From positions 11,116,985-11,180,984 of the forward strand of contig CM041196.1 in NCBI GenBank assembly GCA_023078555.1: a DNA stretch of 64,000 nucleotides. The letters are read 5' to 3'. The translations under genes and the position numbers were made by a program. This document shows, in pieces, positions 1 to 10,000 of the stretch (its first letter is position 1; the number at the start of each line of letters is the position of its first letter). Under the pieces are notes generated by a model. It was not told the DNA's origin. It did no database searches and saw only the letters and a program-made list of their open reading frames with translations. This DNA comes from Ulva prolifera (lineage: Eukaryota > Chlorophyta > Ulvophyceae > Ulvales > Ulvaceae).

Positions 1-3000
1 TTCAGTTTGAGCCACTATCCCATGCTACACTGAGCTGGAAGCTCTCACACACGACATACACTACTTGACTGACAAGGGATTCCACATCATTGTGTGCGGG
101 GACTTCAACGCCAGGATTGGGAATGCACAAAACTCACATCATATTCCACTACATAATGAAACGTTCCGTAACTCACAGGGCTGTCGCCTAATAAACATGG
201 TAGAACAATGCAATATGCATGTCATGCACAACCACACTGCCTTTTCGCCGACATGCATGCATGCCGGCGGCACCTCTGTTGTTGACTACTGTCTGACGAG
301 CTCTGCATGTAGGGACCGTTGCAGTGCACCTGCAATCCACTCTGCTGGGCAGTGTCTCTCTGATCACGCGCTGCTCACACTATCACTGTCACTGCCACAT
401 GCCACACACAGAAGCAAGCGCAAATGCGCCCGATCACACAAAAAACGGTGGAATAGGAAAGCAATGCACAACGAGGAGACAGTCGCAAAATTTGAGACAG
501 CCCTGCAAGCGCCCCTTGCGCAGTTGCTGCACGACATGGACTCATGTAGCATGCCGCATGCTGAAGCTGCCAACACTTTCACATCTGCCCTGGCAAACAT
601 CCTACGTACCGCAGGAGAGCAATGCTTTGGGAAACACCAGGTACGGACCCATCGCGTGCAATGGTGGAACAAAGAATATGCAGACCTCAGACGCGAATGC
701 TGGACCCTTCATGAGACACATTGCCGGACCGGCAGCGACACTGACAAGCTAGCATTCCAGCAACGCCGAGGTGCAAAGAACCAGCTGAAACGCGATCTTA
801 AACGTGCATACACCAAACAGCAAGCCAACCATGTCTCTAAAACGTGCACGCCAGGACTTGAGTCTAAAGTTTCATGGGTGTCTGCGAAACGTTTGTTGAA
901 ACTGCTAACCAGGGGTGGCTCGACGGCCGAGCACCCCGTGCCTTCTGTTATGTCTGGGGGAGTCCCCACTGATAATATAGACACAGTGATGCAGGTTTTC
1001 TCGAATCACTACCAATCTGAAATGAACCCGGTCCCACATGCCACATTCTGCGAGCAAACTGATGCACATGTCAGAGACACATTGCACGCATGGCGCCAAA
1101 ATGAGCCTCAACACAACCAAGAGATGGATGATGCCTTCACACTTCACGAACTTCAACAAGCACTTGCTACAATGCACAACTGGAAAGCCGCAGACCACGA
1201 TGATATCATCTGCGAACTACTGAAGGCCGGGGGGCCGCAATTGCAAACCGTCGTCCTGCAGCTCCTCAATTTCTGCTGGACGCACGAAACCATTCCCAAT
1301 GCGTGGTCACTCGGAACAATTGTAAGCCTCCACAAAGCCGGGGATGCAACAGACCCCTCCAACTACCGGGGTATCACACTGCTTTCAATATTCCGGAAGC
1401 TTTTCAGCACACTACTCAGGTCCCGCCTCCAAAACAATATAACCCTCCATGAGTCCCAAGCCGCATTCCGCGAGGATCGCGGCTGTGTAGACCATGTCCA
1501 CACCTTTGCACGCATTGTCCGGGCGGCCGCCGCGGCGGACACTCCACTTTATGCTTTCTTCCTGGACATCCGGAAAGCATATGATACTGTGTGGCGCGAC
1601 GGTCTGTTGTACAAACTACTCCAGAAAGGAGTGACAGGCCGCCTCGGTCGGGTCATCGCACACATGCTCTCAAACACGAAATCGAGGGTGCGCTTCCAAG
1701 ACCAGGAATCACCATACTTCCCCATCACCCTCGGGGTCGGCCAAGGCGACCCCCTGTCAACCATTCTCTTTGATGTGTTCATTGATGATCTGCTCGCAAC
1801 ACTGCACACCCGTCCAAAAGAACTCTGCATTCCCCTTGACTCACCAGACACCGATAAAATTTCCGGACTCACTTATGCAGATGATGTCAATGCAATGTCC
1901 TTGACACCGGCAGGGCTTCAGGGACATATTGATACAATCGATAAATGGTTGTTTCAATGGCGCTCCTTACCAAATGTGTTGAAGTCTAAAACTATGGTGT
2001 TCAATCAGCCGCAGGGCGGCGCACCAGTTGTCTTCCAGCTGCGGGGGTCGCAGTTGGAGACTGTTCACACCTACAAATACTTGGGTGTTTTCTTCCAGTC
2101 AAATGGCTCTTGGTCTGAACATATGCATCATGTACGCGCAAAGATGAACAAGGCACTTGGCGCGTGGCGGCCAGTGCTGCGTTGCCACTACCTCCCGGTG
2201 ACCGCCCGGCTCCGCCTTGTTTATGCGTTCATATATACTCCTGCTTTGTATGGGGCTGAGGTATGGATTGGCCCAAAAACTGAACTCGACAAACTTGATA
2301 CCATCTGTAAAAAGGCAATCCGCATGGTGTTTGGTCTGCACCAGTTCGATTGCAGGGAGGAGATTCTTTTTTCCGACACGGGCCTCCTGCCTGTGAGCTC
2401 AATGATCAAGGCAGCTAAACTTTGCTGGTACGCAAAGCTGACACACATGGGGGCGGAGCGATTCCCGGTTGCGGTGGAATCCACCGCGATTCGGGGTCAC
2501 TCTCAACGGGGGCCGGGGGTGGGCGGGGACTTTCACTCCCGCATCACGGCCATTGCGGCAGAACTGAAACGATATGCACACATCAGACTTGCCTTACAGG
2601 CTCCACCCGAGCCTGAGCATCGCCGCCGACGTGGGCCACCCAGGGTGTCCAAACGTCTCGGCATGCATGATCAGCCGTCCAAACAAAGCCCTCTCACAAT
2701 CACGTACTCAAATCTTACCCGTGAGAAGGTCGTGGCTGTCATGTGGTTGGCATACCTTGAACAACGATTTGAGAAGCGTGGTCGCGACAATAAGGTCACT
2801 GGAGAGTGGTTGCGTGGTGTGATAACACACGAACTAGGGTCACTAGCCCCGTTTATGGACTCCGTTGAGCCCGGTCTTGTGCGTGTGCTAATGTCTGCTC
2901 GTTCGGGTCTGTCTCCTTTCTTGTGTAGGCACCGTAGTGAAAAGCATTTGGAATATTCACGTGCTGCTGATGTCTTCACATCCTACATCGCACGTGCACC

Positions 3001-3371
3001 CATCGGGGCAGTTCTGCCACCTGTCCCAGTGGCACATCGTGATCGGCATGTCTCCGCCGTTGCGGTTTTGGTGCGGCAGTTGCTCGCACGGCCAGGTCCT
3101 TATGACAGTGCCTCTGGTGTTTCGTGGTCTGATGTAGCGGTTGTGCTTATTGTCGGTGTTGATGGTGTTGGTGGTGATGCTGGGGTGTCGGGTGTTGCAA
3201 ATCGCCCGTCCCCTCTCGGTGAATTGGCTCGTGTTGTTGCATTCTGTGGCGCAAGTCAGAGTTTGCGGCAGCATGTTGCTTGGATGCCTCTTTCGGTCCC
3301 GGATTTCGGAGTTGTCAATGTCCAAATGGATACGGCTATGTAATCATGCATACATACATACATACACACAG
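1..3371 (+). mobile_element. APE-type non-LTR retrotransposon (LINE), 5' end outside window
   Basis: The element enters the window inside its endonuclease domain and ends in a CATA-repeat tail at about 3349-3371. Its last 50-110 bases recur as 5'-truncated copies at 61517-61624 and 15174-15217, and in diverged form at the end of a SINE near 13218-13262. The repeated 3' end followed by CATACATA marks the true element end. The clade is not settled: the endonuclease and RT order fits L1/RTE/Jockey-type LINEs. No 5' end or target duplication can be seen. Confidence 0.9.
65..3343 (+). CDS. LINE ORF2-like protein: apurinic-type endonuclease and reverse transcriptase
   Basis: This protein nicks target DNA and copies the LINE RNA at the nick. 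From the first TTG the frame is 1092 residues, but it is open back to a TGA at 8-10, so the real start lies upstream or in another frame. Endonuclease motifs are GDFNAR at residues 12-17 and SDHALL near residue 99. RT motifs are FFLDIRKAYD with Asp at about 501, GVGQGDP at about 558 and YADD at 604-607, so the three catalytic aspartates are kept. The RT thumb region (YKYLGV) follows, then a long C-terminal part without a visible zinc knuckle. The N-terminal third of the endonuclease is missing at the window edge; another frame at 3-38 may continue it, implying one frameshift near 35. The frame is otherwise uninterrupted for 3.3 kb, which suggests a young copy. Confidence 0.9.
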   Translation: MTDKGFHIIVCGDFNARIGNAQNSHHIPLHNETFRNSQGCRLINMVEQCNMHVMHNHTAFSPTCMHAGGTSVVDYCLTSSACRDRCSAPAIHSAGQCLSDHALLTLSLSLPHATHRSKRKCARSHKKRWNRKAMHNEETVAKFETALQAPLAQLLHDMDSCSMPHAEAANTFTSALANILRTAGEQCFGKHQVRTHRVQWWNKEYADLRRECWTLHETHCRTGSDTDKLAFQQRRGAKNQLKRDLKRAYTKQQANHVSKTCTPGLESKVSWVSAKRLLKLLTRGGSTAEHPVPSVMSGGVPTDNIDTVMQVFSNHYQSEMNPVPHATFCEQTDAHVRDTLHAWRQNEPQHNQEMDDAFTLHELQQALATMHNWKAADHDDIICELLKAGGPQLQTVVLQLLNFCWTHETIPNAWSLGTIVSLHKAGDATDPSNYRGITLLSIFRKLFSTLLRSRLQNNITLHESQAAFREDRGCVDHVHTFARIVRAAAAADTPLYAFFLDIRKAYDTVWRDGLLYKLLQKGVTGRLGRVIAHMLSNTKSRVRFQDQESPYFPITLGVGQGDPLSTILFDVFIDDLLATLHTRPKELCIPLDSPDTDKISGLTYADDVNAMSLTPAGLQGHIDTIDKWLFQWRSLPNVLKSKTMVFNQPQGGAPVVFQLRGSQLETVHTYKYLGVFFQSNGSWSEHMHHVRAKMNKALGAWRPVLRCHYLPVTARLRLVYAFIYTPALYGAEVWIGPKTELDKLDTICKKAIRMVFGLHQFDCREEILFSDTGLLPVSSMIKAAKLCWYAKLTHMGAERFPVAVESTAIRGHSQRGPGVGGDFHSRITAIAAELKRYAHIRLALQAPPEPEHRRRRGPPRVSKRLGMHDQPSKQSPLTITYSNLTREKVVAVMWLAYLEQRFEKRGRDNKVTGEWLRGVITHELGSLAPFMDSVEPGLVRVLMSARSGLSPFLCRHRSEKHLEYSRAADVFTSYIARAPIGAVLPPVPVAHRDRHVSAVAVLVRQLLARPGPYDSASGVSWSDVAVVLIVGVDGVGGDAGVSGVANRPSPLGELARVVAFCGASQSLRQHVAWMPLSVPDFGVVNVQMDTAM

Positions 3372-4687
3372 ATCGCAGGTAGGACGCCCTGTCCGGATAT
3401 CCAGAGATTCGGACCTATCCAGCATTATTAGAGGGATTAATACGACTCAAATTGCATAGCGTGTGTCACTATGTGGCCAGCCTCCAGGAAACTCAGCCGT
3501 ATACAGCTTCATGAAGCCTCACCAACGAAAAATATGCACATACAGCCTTGCGATCACCAACAAGAGCTTTAAAGAGCTCATTTTAAAGGCGTTTGGGGAC
3601 GCCTGCGAACGATTGGGGAGGTTTGGGGAGGCGACTGAGCGTCTGGGCCGGTTGGGGAGCCAGCGTCGCGAAAGGCCGATTTTCCCCAACCAGACGAGCC
3701 ATATGGACGATCATGGGCAATTTTCCCCACCCGAGTGAGATGACACACTACGAATCCCCATTCAACATAGACAATAGCCAAAGTGTTCCCCAAGCGGCCA
3801 AAATTGCAGCCGATCTTGCGCGCCGTAGGTGGGCCCACCATGTAGCGGGAGTGGTTGACCCCCTGCCACGACAGTGCGCAAGTATTCCGCTGGTGCGCAA
3901 TCAAGGTCAGCAATACATATGCTACGCATCAGGGAGCCTATTCACTGGGTAAATCAATGCATGACTGGCTCTCATCAGTGCTGTGATGCTAGTAACATTG
4001 TTACACCAGTACTCCATCGTGTGCCAACATGCAGCTCACCGCTGCGCCTTGTAGCCACTACTGCAGCCTCTACTGCAGCCACGACTAAGCCACCATTCAT
4101 GCTATAGTCTACAATGAAGTACAAACTGAAGTGCTTCAACATACGGTGCTTGAGCACGCCTGAAGGCTTGTGCCTAGACCACAAGGTATCCTGCAAATCA
4201 CAATTGTGTCCTCAAGGTGTCTAGGTGATATGATCGCAGGTCATGACAGCCAGCAGTCAAGCATTAATCAGGTGACGAACGACATGCAGACAGATGTGCT
4301 ACTGATCATATTTGTCGTGGATATATGGACGTGCATGGTGAAGTAGCCAGTGGCATAACATAGCAGTCCAGTGACTCATGCGTGCAAAAAAACAGAAGAG
4401 GACTGCTTCGGTGCGTACTTTGGGACTGGGATTGCCAATTCTTGTTGAAAACTAGCTGATCGTAGGCATTGCCACCATAGGCTTCCTGTTCGGAATTTAC
4501 CTTGTCAGAGCAGGAATCGGTGTTGCAGAACTGCATGAATGCACGAATGAGCTTGACAACTTGAGCTTGACAAGAGATCATGAGTAGGCAGCCAGTCTAA
4601 CATTTCAATGCAGCAATCAAAGCACACCAGCATCATTTCTGTTGATTTAAATATGTAGACAAGCAAAGTCGGGGTCACCTGGCGATC
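3372..4687. other. No gene recognised
   Basis: Open frames are short and overlap on both strands without motifs. A G-rich run with TTGGGGAGG repeats lies near 3612-3660. Nothing else is supported. Confidence 0.5.
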
Positions 4688-5480
4688 CTAAACTGAATTT
4701 GACCATTGTGGCCATCGCTGATCATCATTCGGGAGCCATTGACTCTCTATGATTGAGGCCTGCAGACAAGAAGTTTGTTGACGATGTAGCTGCTGGGTAT
4801 GTCCGTCGAACAACTGTATCGAGACACTCCACTCGAAAAGTGCTGCACAAACTGCGCAGGTTATGGCAGATGACACACTGAAAAGGAAATGCTTGCCTTG
4901 ACAGCCTCATATCGAAATTGTGCATACACAATGTCCCGAACCAATTTCTTGACTGATGTCTCCGCGTCTAGCGCTGCATAGAGAAGGCACGATCCAACAC
5001 TAACAGCCTCGCACCGACACAACGGTGAAGCACGAACGCTTCCAAAGCTTCCATGGCAAATATTCTCGAATTTCGAGACATTCCATATTGCGAACGCATA
5101 AGGTTCCGAGGGTGCAGCAACCGAAAGGAATCGATCGAGCACATCATAACTGGCGACGTCCGTGATATTATACATTACTAAGCATGAGGCTTGATAGGCA
5201 ATACATCAATTATCGCTGACATGTACACGAGCATTTTCGAACATGCACGCAGGCTGCGGTCGACGCCAGGCCCCAGGCCTGCCTGTGGGAGAACGCCAGT
5301 CAACAACGCAAGCGTTGCAAAACTGCGCTGAAGCAAAGCAGCGAAAGAAAACATACCACGAAAGTCCCGCATCCTTGTTTGCGTGATCATGCGCGAGAGC
5401 GCATCATGCAAAACATCTGCTAGCATGGACGGAAGAGTTGCATCTACCGCAGCAGCTTGCAGAAAGCGGTTGGAGGTCAA
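4688..5480 (-). CDS. Possible multi-exon gene of unknown function
   Basis: Three minus-strand blocks look protein-like: 5480-5178 (100 residues, Ala/Leu-rich, helical), 5175-4861 (104 residues, containing DVLDRFLSVAAPSEPYAFAI) and 4876-4688 (62 residues). They follow one another on the same strand and have mixed, non-repetitive composition. Splice sites between them were not fixed: GT near 5225 and AG near 4848 are candidates. No domain is recognised, and the blocks could be chance open frames. Called only because three adjacent ones share a strand. Confidence 0.3.
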
Positions 5481-6863
5481 GAGATCCCCAGTGCTAGAAC
5501 ACTATCTTCTTTAAACAAATGTTCCGTCAGAAGAGTACACCAACATGCGCCGGGCGACGGCCGGCTGCACGCAGTGTCAAAACAAGCGACCGCAGGCATA
5601 GGTGATGTTCCCGTACGATACTACGCTATTCGCCTGCCCCAACTAGCACAGTCTTCTGTTTGACATCAGTTCAACTCTGCGTTGCATTATAATGCTTGCG
5701 AGGTGCGTGAAAGTCGTCGTCGAGCGTGGCATCAAGGCAGCCCTGCAGCGTGGTGACCAGGGCCCTGGTCTACACGGTGCAACGCACGTGCTGGAGGGGT
5801 GCCATTTGTGACAATTATCATCGGCATGGCAGAGCATCTGACTGGAGGGCTGTGATTCTCTCATATGTCTGCTGTGCCGATCGCTATACGAAATCGTTGA
5901 CCGCGACGTGGCAATGGCTCCACAAGCCAGTCGTCTAGCGCGGAGGGTACACAAGCAAGCCACAATGACAACACGATCACTGCTCGTGCAAGTTAGTCTA
6001 TATAATTCTGAAATTGCTTTGTAGCATGAAGCCAGTTGCGCGCACATCAGCGCAGTAGCCTGGTTCAACATGCGACGACCACCACATCGATGCATACCTC
6101 ACGGGCGTGAGCTTGCAACGCAACAATTAATATAACGACTGCTACCACAGATTTCTGCCCTTCTTTTGAGGAGGTACACATCTGTGTGTGAACTGAGAGA
6201 CTCACCGCAAGTATGATAATCGAGACCAGAAATACACAGGAGTGCGTAGGGGATAGATCATTGCTGGATCTACCGGCCCCATGACGATCTCCAGCTTCTT
6301 GAAACGACGTCGAGGCGCATGCTGTGCCATAACTTAACTGCGCAAAGCCCTGTTGCACCGGTGGAGTACCTGCCCGAGTGAGCAGCTTCGCAAGCAGCGT
6401 CGGCTACACCTGTGAGAACCTGACCAACATATATCTGCATCAGACGTAAAGCAGTGCGTTGTTTTATCAACATGCGACTGAAAGCTGATGTATTCGAGGT
6501 ACTGACGCGTGGCGCTCACCCATCGTTCGCTCACCTGGCGGACACGCGCACCCACAGAGTGCGCGGAATCAACACCGCAGCCCTGCAGGCACGACCGAGA
6601 GCCCGCCAAATCGATATCCAGTCATACAGTACGGTCATACATTGACAAAGGGAGCATATCCAGGCCTTAATACCAAGTTTCGATCACTTGCCTGCAATTG
6701 GCTAGTCTGCGCACCCGTGGGTCGCGCACCCATTTTCTTGCGCACTTGGGTGAGCCAAAACTCGCGTAGTCGCCGTGAGCCCAGTGATATGACCGCTACA
6801 CCACTGGACTGCAACAAATGCTGGGCCCTCGGAGACTGAGGCTGGGCAATCCGCAAATCACAT
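5481..6863. other. No gene recognised; one short hairpin repeat near the end
   Basis: Open frames on both strands are short and without motifs. A copy of the CCAGTG/CACTGG hairpin repeat lies at 6778-6815 and is listed separately. Confidence 0.5.
6778..6815 (-). repeat. Short hairpin repeat, copy 1
   Basis: On the minus strand this reads GCAGTCCAGTGGTGTAGCGG, then TCATATCACTGGGCTC. Its ends pair (AGTCCAGTG with CACTGGGCT). Related copies lie at 20563-20611, 21804-21850, 28885-28925 and 60375-60419, so it is a dispersed family, not an isolated hairpin. Confidence 0.6.
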
Positions 6864-6891
6864 GTAATCATACATACAGACATACGTATCT
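6864..6891 (+). repeat. APE LINE tail-like remnant, target of the next insertion
   Basis: ATGTAATCATACATAC resembles the APE LINE 3' end (ATGTAATCATGCATACATAC). The 17-bp stretch 6875-6891 is duplicated at 6985-7001, so it was the target site of the REL LINE fragment between them. Confidence 0.55.
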
Positions 6892-6984
6892 CTTTTTTTT
6901 TTTTTTTAGTGCCATGATTGCGTGAGTGGATTTGCGTGTGTATTCCTAGCAACGGCTCGCTGCCCGGCCTCTGTCCTTTGTAAC
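6892..6984 (+). mobile_element. 5'-truncated R2-like (REL) LINE fragment with oligo-T at its 5' junction
   Basis: Bases 6908-6984 match the last 77 bases of the full REL LINE (ending CCTTTGTAAC). They are preceded by a run of 15 T at 6893-6907 that is absent from the element. A perfect 17-bp direct repeat (6875-6891 and 6985-7001) flanks the insert. It carries the ATGATTGCG and CCTAGCAAC variants, like the fragments at 15.5 and 63.5 kb and unlike the full-length copy. Confidence 0.85.
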
Positions 6985-7001
6985 TACAGACATACGTATC
7001 T

Positions 7002-10000
7002 TTGTCGTACGTCTGTCGTCTGTGCTGTGTCGTGGTCCCGATGTAGACGCATGCCAAAAGAACCCGGCTGCGGGAGGCAGCAAAAAGAAAACGAATAGGC
7101 CCTTAGTTGTGTTCTGTCGTCCGCTGTCGTGCAGCTGCAACGAATACGCGCGCCAGCTGCCAGTGTTCCGTCGTTCTGCAGCCCCACTAGAATGCCAGCG
7201 GACTAACCGCCAGTGGCCTGCAGCCTTGCCCATTTGGAACACCTAGATGTCTGTTGTATGTTTCGCCTGGCCTTCCTGGTGACCCGCTTGGCTGTGCAGC
7301 CGTCATGTCGGCGCGGGCCGCTGGCTGCCCGCGTGCCGTTGTCCGGCAGTCCCACTGGCAATCCTGCGGACTAGCCGCAGGTGATCTGCAGATTTGATTC
7401 GTTAAAAGTGTTGTGTGTTTGTTGTTTTAGTTTTGTGCCGTCTGGCCGGTTCAATGGCCCGTTAGACCGCACCGTTAGTGTGTCCGCTTTCAGCGGAACG
7501 AGTCCCTGCGTATGAGCTTTCAGTGTCCATATGACGGATGCAGCGCTAGTCTCTCCTCCCATTCAAGTCTGTTCACCCACATCCGAGGAATCCATCGCGA
7601 CGGGCCGAGGCTGCCTACTGCGAAGCTGCACGAACTCAATGCCGCGTACTGCTCTCACTGTGGCATATTCGGCTCCACCAAGACCCCTAAGGCGCATAAA
7701 TGTGTGGGAGGTCAGAACAGGAGCTTGAGGTCAGGTCACTGCGTGCTGCCCGCCACACATCCGGCCCGACAGCCCGCCCCAGCCCAACCCGCCCCAGCCC
7801 AGCCCGCCCCAGCCCAGCCCGCCCAGCCGCAGCCCGCCCAGCCGCAGCCTGCCCAGCCTGCCCAGCCGCACCCCCATCAGCCACCCCGTCACTTCACCGA
7901 AGCCCCCGCCGCCGCCCACAACACCGCCCAGCCCAGGCCCTCCCCGAAGGTCCCGGACACCGTCCATCCGGAGTTCGGCGACGCAACGGCCGAGCTCCTC
8001 AGAGATTTCAACGATGCCAGCGACGCGTCCAACATCGACGGAGCACGACTGGCCCTGGGCCGCGTCCTCGACTTCCCTGGTAAGGTTCTGTCGCTGAAGG
8101 GAGGGGACGGCACGGCGCGCCGCGCTCGTACATGCATCACGCTGTTCATGGACGGCGAGGAGCCCAGGCTGGCGGAGCCCACTCCGAGCCAGAAGCGCAG
8201 AATGAATCAGAACCAGGATCGCCGCCTGGCGGGCTCCGTCCACAGGTCACTGAGCGACGGTAATGTCCGCAAAGGCGCGGAGAAAGTGGAGGCGCCGCCC
8301 ATCGCCAGGTACACCCCGGAAGTGCATGAGGCGCTGCGGCACCTGCATCCCGCAGAAGCGCTCCCCCCCGACACCCAGCCCGCCGAGCCCGCGCCCCCGC
8401 TGCAAATCGACGAGGCGACGCTCCGCGCACTGCTCGACAAGCTGCCGAAGGGCAGCGGCCCAGGCCTGTCGGGGTGGACGTATGAGCACATCCGGGCTGC
8501 TGGCACGGCCTCCACGGCCGCATTCACGGAGATTCACCGCTTCGTGAACGCGGCCCTCGCCGGCCGGCTGCCACACCTCCCGCGCTTGCTGGACTGCCGC
8601 CTCCTCCCGCAGGAGAAGCCACAGGGAGGCGTCCGCCCTATCGCCATTGCAGAGACGTGGCAGCGCCTGGTAAGCCTGTGCGCCATGACCCTGTGCAGTG
8701 GCCTGGGTGCCTCCCTCGCGCCGCTGCAGGTGGGGGTCGGGGTGCCAGGGGGCGCGCAGAACCTGGGCCATGCTGCGCGCGCCGTGCTGCAAGCGTGGGA
8801 CGATGTCGTGCTTGTGCAGCTGGACTGGAAGAATGCATTCAACATGATGTCCCGTGCAGCCATCTTGGAGGCCGTTGCGTCTCACAAGCCTGCGCTGCTG
8901 CCCTTCGCCACCATGCTTTACAGGTTCCCCGCAAATCTCTACATCGAAGGCGCACCGCCCGGCACCGCTGCAATCACGTCGCAGCGCGGCGTGCGTCAAG
9001 GCGACCCCATCAGCCCGCTGCTCTTCGCCCTGGCCCTCCAGGGCCCCCTCCAGGCAGTGCAGGCCCAGCACCAGCCACCCGGGAGGGAGGTCACGGCCGC
9101 CCTCATGGCGTATCATGACGACTGCACCATCGCCGGGCAGCGCGTGGACGCCGCCGCCGCATTCCGTGCGCTGGTCTCGGCAGCAGAGCCCCTCGGGCTG
9201 GAGCCCCAGCTGCACAAGTGCACGGCCTACTCGCGCGACCCCCAGCATGCGGGATCCGTCGCGGCCGCGCTCGGCATAACGCATGCCACGGAGGGCACCG
9301 TCATCACCGGCACGCCCATCGGCACCCCGGCGTTCGAGTCGGCGCACGCGGAAGCGACGGCCGACAAGGTGTGCGCCACCATCGAAAAGATGATGCGCTT
9401 GCCCCTGAAAGCGCAAGACCAGTTCTTGCTGCTCACGATGTCCTGCCAACGCCGTATGCTGCACTACGCCAGGGCGGTGCCGTGGGCGCACATTTCCGAT
9501 CACATGCGCCGGACGGAGGCGTCCGTCCTGGCTGCGGTGAATGAAATCATGCGCGTCCCGCGGGACGACACTCGTGCGGCCGCACAAGCCGTCCTTCCAG
9601 CGCGCCTCGGAGGCCTGGGCGTCACGTCCACGCCGCAGGAGGTCGCGGACGGAGCGTACCTCGCTGCGGCGGCGGTGAGCCAAAAGGCGTTCGCAGGAGG
9701 CCCCGAGTGCATGCAGCCGTACCGGGGGCCGCACGGGCAACAATTGCAGGAAACCTGGCAGGCCCTCAACGTCGCTCAGCAGCTCCATCCGGAGCTGCCC
9801 GGGCCGGCGAGCGGCGACACCATCGCCAAGGTGTTACCTGGTATGCAGCAGCGTATCACAAAGTTGGTTGCCCTGCGCCGCCGGGCAGCTCTGCTTGCCA
9901 GCCATGACGTCGCCACGCTCGAGGGTGCATGCAACTTGGCACGGCTTCGCAGCTGTGCTTGCCGTGCAGCCACCCTTTGGTTGAGCACCCTGCCGCTCTC

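Noticed and set aside
8247-9788. 513-residue open frame on the minus strand
   Set aside because: It lies opposite the REL-LINE RT. GC-rich codons keep the complement open, and no motif fits.
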